Position numbers and translations under genes: made by a program
Shown: in pieces, positions 33,178-43,363 of the stretch
Position numbering within the stretch: the first letter of the stretch is position 1
Layout of the letters: each line of letters opens with the position of its first letter
The notes under the pieces: generated by a model
Seen by the model: the letters and a program-made list of their open reading frames with translations, nothing else
Database searches by the model: none
What the model was told of the DNA's origin: nothing
Assembly: GCA_014529385.2 (NCBI GenBank)
Contig: CM043942.1
Span: 6,697,001-6,755,000 of the forward strand
Reading direction: 5' to 3'
DNA from: Adiantum capillus-veneris
Lineage: Eukaryota; Streptophyta; Polypodiopsida; Polypodiales; Pteridaceae
DNA: 58,000 nt

Positions 33178-33241
<64 letters not shown>

Positions 33242-33295
33242 TTCATCTTTGTGGAGTGATTATAAGGACTACAATCCACTCTCCTCACTTGTGCG

Positions 33296-33338
<43 letters not shown>
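33178..33338. repeat. (GA)n and (AC)n microsatellites
   Basis: (GA)n at 33178-33238 and (AC)n at 33299-33338, with 60 bp of unique sequence between. Confidence 0.95.
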
Positions 33339-33341
<3 letters not shown>

Positions 33342-33433
33342 AATAATTGCATCTCCCTATGATCCTACAATTGTCCATAGGGAGATAAAGATAGATGGAG
33401 GGAGATAGAAAGGGTAACCGACAACTTGAACGC

Positions 33434-33434
<1 letters not shown>

Positions 33435-33525
<91 letters not shown>

Positions 33526-33747
33526 TTGATGTTATAGAAACACATCAAGAGATCTCAAAGCTCTATTTGACAAGTCTTGAACTTAAGACTTCGTATTTAA
33601 GAGAGGACTGTGATAACCAATATGCCACACTCAAGGTTACTATAATTTCCTTTTCTTGTTCACTGAGAGAGATCCCAAAGATCTACCCGACAACTATTAA
33701 ACTGAAAACTTTGTGTGCGTGTGTGTATGTGTGTGTGTGTGTGTGTT

Positions 33748-33791
<44 letters not shown>

Positions 33792-33863
33792 AGAAGAAAT
33801 TTTAATGTCATAAGAGAAATCCAAACAGATATCAAAGGTCTACTCGACGAGTCTTGATCTGAA
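33435..33863 (+). repeat. Compound (GT)n(GA)n repeat unit, right copy
   Basis: The same succession of blocks as 26937-27309: (GT)n(GA)n, TTTTGATG..., ACACATCAAGAGATCTCAAA, CTTGAACTTAAGAC, CACTGAGAGAGATCCCAAAG, (GT)n(GA)n, CAAAGGTCTACTCGACGAG. Same orientation. The two copies enclose the LINE pair. Confidence 0.75.
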
Positions 33864-34892
33864 GATCTAATAAGAAAGAGAGAGGGAATTGCAATCTTCT
33901 TGAAGTGATTACAGGGACTAAAGTACACACTCATCGCTTGTGCGCGTGCACACACACACACCCCCCTACAAATTTGTGTTTTTGTGTCACCCAATGGCCA
34001 TGCTTTCTTAACCGCAGCAACTTGCGGGTCACACACTAGTTTAATAAAAGACTAAAATGAATGTTCATATACCTATATCCTGAAGTGAATGTAGTGTGCA
34101 AGTGAGGGTATGCAACTATGACCTTCCTGATCATACAAAATCAATACTTTACATCAAATTTATGCCTAACTCCCTTCTTCACTAGCAGCCCGACTCGCCA
34201 AGGAGCTATGGGTGTTGCAACAATTGGATACTCTTTAAAAGAGCCATCACACACCAAACTGAGAAGCGCTCACATAGCTTCAAGGGTTTGCAATATGTGC
34301 TACAACCTCTGCAAATTTTAAAAATTGGCCAATATTTGCAAGCATTAGTTCGTGTTATGGATTGACAATGGACAATCAAAACACTAGTTGCCTCAATGCC
34401 CACAAGCTTATCCACAAGTAGCTACCAATTGTAGCGCTCAAAATGCACGCGGCTTGTTTTAGAAAGCCAAAAATGGCTTAAGGAGAGGTCCGACACCCTT
34501 ATTGGCTTCACTTCTTCCATTGTCAATGGCCGCTTGCACCAGAAGCTCCCCATAGTCTAAACTCGACCATCGAGCGGGACTGGTGGTTGGTCGGTTGAGG
34601 GATGATATAATATACGAGCCTATCCCACCAGGCAACTCTGGTAACCCCACTAACCTTTTAGTTAGTGCGATGATCAATACAGAAGAAGAAGAAGAGCGAG
34701 ACCTACACTCCTCTCCCAGCTATGTCATCCTTACCCGCGCGCATCCTCTTCTTCATGTCAACGATAGCTCGTCTGCTCAATCCTCGCATGCAGCAGTAAA
34801 CTCAATTTTCTCCCCCCGTCGGATCTGTGATTGTGGGCAAGCGCCATGGCTCTTTGGCTTTGCTCCCAGTCTGCTCTTTGCTCTCCCCAGGT

Positions 34893-34946
<54 letters not shown>

Positions 34947-35280
34947 ACACACACACACACACCCACCCACCCACGTACATCGCTCCAGCCTCCTTGTATG
35001 TCCGGAGACAACGACGTACACTTGTGTACTCACACACAGGGCTTTTGTGTACGCGCAGCATTCAACTCACAGTGGTACCTGTGAAGTTTATTATAAAGGA
35101 TTCCCCGCGGACCCGAGTTATGGTCAGCTACACAGCTGCTGGGGGTATGGCGTATCTAGAGAAAATACTGGTGCTGAAATGTGTGGTACATGGCCACTTA
35201 CGTTCATGCGACTTATTCTCATTCTGGAGAACACATGCATTATGTAAGCTATTGAGTTAGCAGAGCCAGATGCCTTTGTT
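33864..35280. other. Intergenic stretch with microsatellites
   Basis: Contains (AC)n near 33950-33961 and a compound (CT)n(CG)n(CA)n at 34891-34962. The 225-codon frame at 34583-35260 is only open because the repeat reads as Ser-Leu. I see no gene. Confidence 0.6.
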
Positions 35281-35595
35281 TTGTCTTTTGCAAACTCAGA
35301 GCAGCCATTTTGAACTGTGAGCCTTCTACCTCACAATTGCCTGCCATGTAAATGGCAGCTTTTGTCCCTTTGTTCTTATAAAAAAATGGAAGCAATTGTC
35401 AGGTAGCTTATCCAGTTGAGCCAAATGATTGAATTGGACTCGTACTCCTTGGTCTGTCATCTGGCCAATTGACTCCAAATTCTTTGCGATAGTAGGCACA
35501 CCCTCCAAAGTGTTATATGTTCCATCTTTCTCCAAGAATAGTACGGAACCAACATGTGTGACCCCATGTGTTGTGTCAATTCCGAGCTTGCCTCG
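35280..35595 (-). pseudogene. Copia protease/GAG-pre fragment
   Basis: On the minus strand a frame reads DTTHGVTHVGSV, EKDGTYNTLEGVPTIAKNL and ESIGQMTDQGVRVQFNHL. This follows the pattern of the protease end of plant copia polyproteins (dG..TL..VlyVP.i.KNLvSvGQ...G..V.F). It is about 100 residues only, with breaks on both sides, so it is a relic. Confidence 0.55.
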
Positions 35596-36270
35596 AAGAA
35601 AACCGGCAAAATTTTACAAATTCTAGTGTAAATTGGCAAATGCTTCAAATTTTGGCCTGAAAAACCGGAAGAGTTTTTAAGTGTGCCCTTATTTTATTCG
35701 TACACTTAAAGGGAATTCTTGAGTTTTTTGGGTGCAGAATTTAATTATCTGTAACTAGTCCTTCACTTTATTGCGCCCAGCAAATGCTCAATCCACCTGC
35801 GCTCTGACTTTTGCTCCTTGCCTTTTCATGGAATATAACCAGGCAGTGAGTCATCAGATTAAATGTAGATTGCTACATTTAGGAAAGCTCTCTAATGTTC
35901 TCAGCATGACATATAATACCGGTTTAAGACTGCATATCCTTTGTCTGGAATAATCTAGGAAGCATGGGTTTATCGGTTATATTGATGTGGATACTTATTT
36001 GCTTAGTTGCTTGAAGTCGATGAGATCGTGTTTACAAAGATTGGATGGTTTTTGATGTCCCAGATATTGCTCGATTAACATTCTAGGTTGCTAGTTTTTT
36101 TGATAAATTATTAGGAATCAAATTATGTAGTATAGATAAGATATCTCAACCTTTTCATCAATGCTCTTTCTAGATTCATCAAGGTATTCAACTTTGCAAA
36201 ATTTCAGTAAATTTTCTCTTCCTATTTTAGTTTCCGACCCGAAACCTTTTTGACAGCCTTGTTTTGTGAC
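35596..36270. other. Upstream region of the ABA4 gene, no gene seen
   Basis: AT-rich, only short frames. It probably includes the ABA4 promoter, but apart from the TATA box no specific site can be argued. Confidence 0.5.
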
Positions 36271-36273
36271 CAG

Positions 36274-36280
36274 TATAAAA
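36274..36280 (+). promoter_or_regulatory. TATA box of the ABA4 gene
   Basis: TATAAAA in CCAGTATAAAAAAG, 69 bp before the ATG at 36343. A transcription start about 30 bp downstream (near 36305) would give a short leader of about 35-40 nt. Confidence 0.55.
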
Positions 36281-36338
36281 AAGTTGCTCCTGGAATTTTG
36301 TAGATCTCCGATTCCATCAAAAGTCAAGCTCATTTGCG

Positions 36339-36377
36339 ATGGATGCCGGACTTGTCAAAGCAAAAAGTAGCTTTTGA
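36339..36377 (+). other. Overlapping short upstream ORF
   Basis: GCGATGGAT starts a 12-codon frame 4 nt upstream of the ABA4 ATG and stops at TGA 36375-36377, out of frame with ABA4. It may lower translation from 36343 and favour a downstream start, or point to an indel in exon 1. Confidence 0.4.
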
Positions 36378-37483
36378 TAACAGGTGGTTGAATAATCTTT
36401 CTTCAGGCAATGGCCAACTGGCTGGAGAGCGGGTTCGTCCCATGGCATTTAATGGTTCTAACAGCATGTCAAAGATGAAGAGAAGCAGAACAGCGGTCTC
36501 TGCTTCAAGTAAGTGCAATCAGTGTAATGAGTGGTATTGCTAGCTTTGAATGTGTTTCGCTGGCCCTTAAAAGCTGGTGCGCTTTAAGCTTGGGTCTTCT
36601 GTGGTTGCTTTTGGATGTAGAGGGTTTGGTTTGAGAGTGGAAGCTTGGTAATTTGTGCAGTGCCTTCTCTTGCGCCGGCAGCAGTGCAGGTTGCAAGCAG
36701 GCTATTTACGTTCGGAACTGCGTTTGTAGTGCCTTTCTACACAGTGATGATACTTGCCCCACACGCGACATGGGTAAGTCTCAGGACAGATTTGATATAT
36801 TTTGTCCTTTGAATAGAAAATAATCACTGTAAGTCTTTCATGATGAGCAGACAAAGAAGCTTGTTGAAAGCAGTGTCCCGTATGTCGTGCTGGGGGTTTT
36901 GTACGCATATCTGCTCATACTTTCTTGGTCACCAGATACGTTGCCATTAATGTTTGCGAGCAAATATTGGCTTCCTGAGGTATGGAACTTCCCCGTGCAG
37001 TTCGTTATCTTAAGATTAGTCTATAGTGGAGGGCCAAAGCTTGAGATTGCTGTTAATCCTCCCAGCTTCCTGGTATCACAAGAATGTTCTCGAGCACATT
37101 GACAGTTGCATCTGCATGGCTTCATTTGCTTGCTGTTGATCTCTTCGCCGGGAGGTGCGTGTTATGTCTTCATGTTTGCACTCTTTGCGCGAAAAAGAGA
37201 CAATGTAAAGAACTTTTTCGCGATGTTGAAAAGCAGGCAAATTTATCTGGATGGCTTGCAACATGCCATTGAGACCCGCCATTCACTGACTCTCTGCCTT
37301 CTATTCTGCCCAGTTGGAATGGTGACTCATTTCATTACCAAGGTATCTGTTAAGCTTGCCGTTTCCTATCCTCTCTTCACTGTGAGCGTTTGAACATTGC
37401 GTGTCTTTGTGTAGGCTATGGTTCAGCTATATAGGAAGGCCAATTCTGGGGAGATTCCTGACATTGCTGAACTTTATTCTTGA
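36343..37483 (+). CDS. ABA4: ABA4-like protein (neoxanthin formation), six exons
   Basis: Plastid membrane protein of the DUF4281 family, needed in Arabidopsis to make neoxanthin from violaxanthin, a precursor step of abscisic acid. Exons: 36343-36508, 36682-36773, 36851-36979, 37066-37154, 37237-37342, 37415-37483. All introns are GT-AG (173, 77, 86, 82, 72 nt) and phases fit. The product has 216 residues, close to Arabidopsis ABA4 (about 220). Matching stretches: [17 protein letters not shown] (exon 2), [18 protein letters not shown] and FASKYWLPE (exon 3), [17 protein letters not shown] (exon 4), [19 protein letters not shown] (exon 5). Four hydrophobic segments; exon 1 is basic and Ser-rich, like a transit peptide. 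The start is uncertain: ATG at 36343 (TAG upstream at 36301) or in-frame ATG at 36442. It is the only intact host gene seen. Confidence 0.93.
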
Positions 37484-38403
37484 TTTGACAATACCATCTC
37501 TGTCTAATTGTATATTATCCAATTATTCTGCTGTCCAAAAGTGTGGGAGAGCTTAGTGCGCCGGTGAAGAGTGAATATGACTTTACTGGAGTGGTCTAAT
37601 GGCCAGCTTACAACTTAAGCCAAGCGACAGCTAGGCTCTTGTCATAAACTTTGTACCAGTATGATTCTTGTTCAGGCAAAGCAATTGTGTGTATTTTGTT
37701 CGTGTTATGTGCTTTGCGGATGCTATTTATGAGTACACATTTAGTTATCAATACATGTGGGTGCATGTGCCTTCTACGCCCATAGGTGAAAGCACCACCA
37801 CAGACTAAAGCGAAAGCGATCTGATGTCACTTGCCCCCCTAACTTGATGTCAATAAGTGCAACATATCTGAGTCGTTTCAAATAGTGGAGAGGAGAAAAT
37901 TTCATGTTTGTGAATGTCGATGTGAGAACATGCTGAAGACAATTTGAAGAAATTATCTTTTGATGGTCTTTCTTCGTCCTCTTTTAGGCTTTGTTGATTT
38001 CAGTGGCGACCTCGTAGTGTTTTGTCGATGCTATGCAGTCGATTGTGATAGTCTAGTGGATGATGTTTATGAACCTGAAGCTTACACTTTCTCTATAGGT
38101 CATTCTGGGCTTGTCCTCAAGTCATTCTTGTATGAAATATTCTATGGATTTTGTAGAGCTAGAGCTCTAGTACAAGTCTGATAGTAGACATGATGCACGA
38201 GTAGATAAGAAAGTAATCTTTTCAATGTGGACAAATCCTAGCTTGTCTCATTGTAGGCAAGTAATCTGTTTCGTCTGTTCAAACATCTCAAGGGTCGCAC
38301 AATATCCATGATGTGTGCTGTGCTTGTGTAAGGAGAGTGTCTAAGGTTTTTAGATGAACTAAAATTACACTACATGTGCTCCTAGTACAGGGCAACCCGG
38401 GCC
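37484..38403. other. Downstream of ABA4, no gene
   Basis: Probable 3' UTR at the start. No AATAAA was seen close to the stop. A 73-codon frame at 37960-38181 has no recognised domain. Confidence 0.5.
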
Positions 38404-38933
38404 TCAACAAATTTGTTTTTCCAAGAAAACGATCCTTGTCTTAGTTAATGAAACTGCCCATATGGCACAACCACCTCTACTAGAGAGGGCTACAACAATC
38501 ATAAGGGGGAGACTCTCCCAATGAAAAATAACATAAGTACAATGAGGCTAAATCAAGAGATGGGAGGGGGGGAAAAGCCACACAGGTGTACGGTGTGCTA
38601 CTGTACACCTTAGCACACCTTGGACCATGGTGAAGAAAGGCCCAGGGTGCTAGAGTTGAAGGAACGCCTGTGTATGCTCCCGCATGTGGTCGGAGTGCCT
38701 TGGAGTCTCTCGAACTCTCCTTTGAGAGTATGGACCAGCTCTAGCCAAAGATCATGAACAGTCTTTGTTGGTGGTATAGGGTGAGCCTCAAAGATGCGGA
38801 GGCAGCGGGCCCACCAAATGAACTAGAGTGTCAGGCCGCAGATGAGCTCCCAACACTCCTCTCTCACTGCACCACTCTTGTGGAGTAAGCTCTGTAGCAG
38901 GTTGGAGTGTGGGTCGACCGCCTTGCATCACTA

Positions 38934-40595
38934 TCATCCTATTGGTGGAGGATAGCCCAAATTGAAGTGCCGGGCCTGTGAGTGGACCAAACAGTTGCCC
39001 CCCAAGTGTGCTGACGTGTCATGGAGAGAGCTGGCATCGATCGAAGGACACGAAGCCAAATGTGCTGCCAAAGGACAATCCCAAAGACAATGGCGTTGAC
39101 TCTCCATAGGATGGTCACAAGTTGCGCATGTTGTCGAGAGACCATTATGTACAAGCCAGCTCCCAACTGTTGTAGCTCGATGTGCAACCAACCATTGGAA
39201 CAAAGTGACTCGCCGCGGTTGTTTGGAGTCCCACAACCTCTCCCAAAGAGCTCATAAGAACTCAGTTGTGAGACCCTCTTGCCAATGAGTTGCTGCAGAG
39301 CGGGACGAGCCTCTCTTCGTACTGCCAGTTTGTGATGATGCCCCAGTCGAACAGTGTACTAAAAGAAAGGGACACCTGGATGGTCGACCGAGGAGAAAGA
39401 GTCCCTCCAAAACCACTCTCCAGGATCCCATTGCACTCGTGCCAGTGGGCAGCACTCCCTAGCCCACAACCTCCAATGGCCAGTCTCAAGAAATGTAGGT
39501 CAGGATCTATGACACAAGTCCTCCCATAGATGCCCACAACTCGGATCCTCTGAAAACAACACTTTGCCACCTGTGGAGCCTCTACTGAAACTCGGTGTAA
39601 GCGACCCTTACCTTGTAGCTCGAAAAACATGGAGAGTACAGTCTCTGAGCAAGTTCGAACTGTAATGTGAACCTCCAGTCCCGTGAAGGCCCCCATCCAT
39701 CTGGGCGTTGTTGACTCGAGAGGTGTGAGCCACTCAGCTGGTACTGCCTCTGTCTCTGCAGGTACTCCCAGGAATGGAGCAAACTCACAGCAAAACGGTC
39801 TCCCAATCTCCTGCTCAGGCCAACTCTGCTCATCTCTGTGAAAATCTATCTGGTCGAAGGTCGCCGAGGGCTTCTAGCCTGAGGTACTCTAGCACTAAGC
39901 CGCTGAAGCAAAAACTCCTTCCGAGGCTCCTCTCATGGAAGTAATCCTCTTACAACAAACTTCCGAAGAAGGCCCTGAGAACAAGGAAGAGTGATGACCT
40001 ACCAGACCACTTTGGCCCGGGCTATCCGAGTGTCACGCCTTGACCAAAGGAAGTTCCTGATCAGCCTCTCTACCTCGTTGATGCAGGAACTCGAAAAGAT
40101 CTAGCAAGAAGTGATGTACCACATAGTAGCCAACAACACCCGGTTAGCCACTACAACTCTGCCTGCCAGAGAAAGTTGTGCTGAGCTCCAATTTAATAAC
40201 TTTTTCCTGATGGATAGGAGGGAGCAATCTGCTGCTCAGGAGACAAGTCCAAGCCAACCTGACAACCCAAGTATCGAACTGCAGTCCTTGGGGGAATCCG
40301 TCTGAAACCCTCACCTTGCAACCAATCAGGTGTAGGAGCACTACCAACCGAGAAAGCCATTGTCTTTCTCTAGTTGATCAGTGCACCTGATGCACAACAA
40401 AGGGTCTCAAGAGCCTACTCACACCTGTGAAGGTTGGCCTCCTGGCCCTCCAAGTACAAGGTTGAGTCGTCAGCAAACTCAACATCCATTAGCTCGTCTC
40501 CTCGAATAGGAAGTGCTAAGCCACGTAGACCAACTTGTTATGAAACCAAAAATCTACTCATCGCCTCAACATAAAACAGAAAGAGGAAGGGATCA
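38934..40595 (-). pseudogene. LINE 2, C-terminal half of ORF2
   Basis: Starts at the right with DPFLFLFYVEAMS, then VEFADDSTLYLEG (FADD active site near 40470) and GALINWRKTMAFSVG, followed by a decayed region with several frameshifts. It ends with the zf-RVT domain at 39236-38934: PRRVTLFQWLVAHRATTVG, CATCDHPMESQRHCLWDCPLA (CX2C...HX4C). No open frame spans it. It continues the RT found at 52592-52034. Confidence 0.8.
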
Positions 40596-40600
40596 AGAGG
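40596..40600. other. Target-site duplication (left) of chromovirus A
   Basis: AGAGG before TGTAACAG; the same AGAGG follows the other LTR at 52029-52033. Confidence 0.9.
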
Positions 40601-40963
40601 TGTAACAGACTTGGACACTCTAAGTTGAGATTCTACTGCGAAACCACAAGAATATACTTCAAAACAGTTCACATTTCACAATTGATTCGACACTGGCTTG
40701 GCGGAGTTCCGTGCCTAGAGATATTGGCCCCAAAGATTGGCGCCCCTTTCGGTATCTCTTTTTGTATTAACCTGCAACTCAAAGTACAAGCGAGTAGTCG
40801 GGACTTACTCTCAGACTCTGCGTCCAGATGCTCTGAGAAGTGAGAGCCCAAACTACTAATATATAGATTTACAAGGGATGCTAAAAGCAGAGCGCAAAAG
40901 CTTCAAAATAAAAAACATGTTCTTTTCTCTGTCAAGCTCTCTTGAGCCTAAATAAAGCAAAAG

Positions 40964-41037
<74 letters not shown>

Positions 41038-41232
41038 TGCGTAGCCAAAAATAAAGCAAAACTGTCGCAAAACGCGGACGTCCGTACAGCCTGCAATTTC
41101 ACAATCTGCGCTGTGATTTTCGGACAGGCCTGCCACGTCGTCATTTCTGCAAGGTTTTTCCCGCGGGGATTGACCATGCCTAGGGGTAGTGTGTGTGTGT
41201 GTACAAAGGCCATGTCACCACAGTTTGTGACA
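40601..41232 (-). mobile_element. 3' LTR of chromovirus A
   Basis: 632 bp, TG...CA on the minus strand (TGTCACAAAC to CTGTTACA). Contains a long (CT)n tract (40965-41031, GA on the sense strand) and a TATATATT box near 40858. It matches 51394-52028 with few differences. Confidence 0.88.
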
Positions 41233-41235
41233 TAC

Positions 41236-41245
41236 CCCCCTCTTG
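41236..41245 (-). promoter_or_regulatory. Polypurine tract of chromovirus A
   Basis: On the sense (minus) strand AAGAGGGGGG lies 3 nt before the TGTCACAAAC start of the 3' LTR. Confidence 0.7.
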
Positions 41246-41809
41246 AAAGCATTATAATTGCCCTCGATTACACAAGCAAAACAGACAGAAGCCATAAACT
41301 GTCTTAGCAGACACTGATTGTTAGTACCGACGCACTAGGAACACTTCTAGCACATGTACCAATCGACAGTCACATCATAGGACATCACATGACAAATCAC
41401 ATTCAACATTCATTCGGATCTCAGACCATGATTTATCGGCAATGCAATTAGCAATCGCATCTAGAGCCACTCAAGACCTTATAGATGCCCGATTGACTAA
41501 TCCCTATTGCAACCACGTCTATCGAGATCATTCAGACCAAAATGCTGCAGTCATTTCGTCTATCAGTTCCTGCACTTAAACAAGCCAAGAACAAATCAGT
41601 TTCATATTATCTGGAATTTCATTTCATAAAGTCATACAACAAAATACTGTCAGCTCTCAGTATCTCTGAAGCTCAAAGAGACATCAGTGACTCTAGTATT
41701 CAAAAATCGAGCCATCTGTTGACAAAGGAACGGAGTAACTCCCCTTTTGTGCAAACCCACTGAACCAGATCTCCGGCCAAGCTAAATTCGGGGTTCCATT
41801 TGGAGTAGA

Positions 41810-43363
41810 CTATGCTAAACCAAAAGCTTCAAGGTAAAGTTTCACAATCTGAGGAGTATCTGCTAGGTCCTCCTCCTCCATCCACTTAGCATCCAATGCA
41901 GGGTAGTTCAAGAACTGCCTTCTGACTTTACCCTTATTCTTTCTGTCCTTATGTGCCAAAATCTGTTCAGGAACAAGGATCTCCTCGTTTACCTCCACTT
42001 CGGGTTGCTCATCAGGCTCCCCATCTTCTGGCACATCACCTTTAAAAGGTTTCAAGACTCACATGAAATGCATTGTGAATCCTCCAAGTGTCAGCAGGCA
42101 GTTTCAGTAGGAAGGAGACATCGTTGATCTTTTCGGAGATTTGGAAAGGTGCGTAGTATCTCATACTAAGCTTTGGAAAAAGCCTCTCCTTTCCCTTTTT
42201 CTTTCTCAGGCGTGCCTTCTCAAAATGTAAGAGCACCCAATCATTCTCCTTCAATTTCAAGTCGCGACGATGGCGATCAGCTACCTTTTTTTGTCTTTCG
42301 TGAGATTTCTGCAAAGCCTCGCGGACCTTGGCAAAAGCCGTGTCTAAGTCGCGTGTGTACTCATCAACTTCAAAATCTTATCTTTTGTGCTTAGGAAGGG
42401 TGGAACCTTTGCAACACCTTCAATAATCTCAAACGGTGCCTACCCCGTTGAAGAGTGTATCGTGTTATTGTAGGAAAATTCCACCAACGGTAGATACTTT
42501 TCCCATTGAGTCTTCTAATCCGAGATATAAGACTTCAATAAATCTAAACCACTGAATTGGCAATCTCAGATTGCACGTCAGTCTGCGGGTGGAAAGATAA
42601 CGAAAACTGCAACCGCGTGCCAATGTTCTCCCAAATTGCCTTCCAAAACAAACTCGTGAATTTGGGGTCCCTTTCGGAGACAATCGTCTCAGGCATGCCA
42701 TGTAATCTGAAGATCTGGGCCACAAACATTCTTGCTAAGTGATCCGGCTTGATTGTTTTCTTCACTAGAATGAAATGAACCTGCTTGTTAAATCTGCCAA
42801 TAACAGTGCAGATACCATCGTGACCACTCTGTGTTCTCGGGAGATCAAAAGTGAAATCCATTGCAATACTTTCCCAGGGCGGGTGGGTATGGGCAAAGGC
42901 TGTAACAATCCCTGTGCTTTATGCCTGTCAAACTTGACCTTCTGGCATACCAAGCAACTGCGTACAAACTCGTCCACATCCTTCTTTAGTCTCGGCCAAA
43001 AGAAGTACCTCTCTACCCCTTTCAAGTTGGTAGCAATGCCGCTGCGACCCGTAAAAGGTAGACAGTGGCATTTGGTCATAATCTTTTCCTCAACGGCTGT
43101 GTAACGCACGATATGGTTTTCTTCATCAAGTAGCCATCCCAAATGGAATATACCGCTACTCTCTTCCCATCCCGTATCCGTGTAAAGATATCTGCAAAAT
43201 CTCTATCTGTGGCATACTGATCGACCATATCCTCGAAGCTCCTATGATGTATCACGGAAATAGCCAGAACCAACAGTTTCCGAGACAAAGCATCTGCCAC
43301 CAAATTCTTCTGTCCCTGCACATGGACAATCTAGAAGTGAAACTGTGACAAGATGTTGGCCCA
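41810..43363 (-). pseudogene. Chromovirus A: RNase H end, integrase, chromodomain
   Basis: RNase H end: QGQKNLVADALSRKLLVLA. HHCC and zinc module in FVRSCLVCQKVKFD (42960). Integrase core: DFTFDLPRTQSGHDGICTVI, IVSERDPKFTSLFWKAIW (SERD in place of the usual SDRD) and FHPQTDVQSEIAN. C-terminal: LKENDWVLLHFEKARLRKKK. Chromodomain near 41830-41920: NYPALDAKWMEEEDLADTPQ. Several frameshifts. The chromodomain in this class targets integration through chromatin marks. Confidence 0.85.

Noticed and set aside
33157-33548. Open frames on both strands made of Ser-Leu, Arg-Glu, Val-Cys or Thr-His repeats
   Set aside because: They are translations of (GA)n and (GT)n microsatellites and have no unique sequence.
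34583-35260. 225-codon plus-strand frame
   Set aside because: Held open by a (CT)n(CG)n(CA)n microsatellite. No domain, no splice or promoter signals.
37960-38181. 73-codon frame downstream of ABA4
   Set aside because: No domain, no splice link to ABA4, whose stop at 37481-37483 gives the expected family length.
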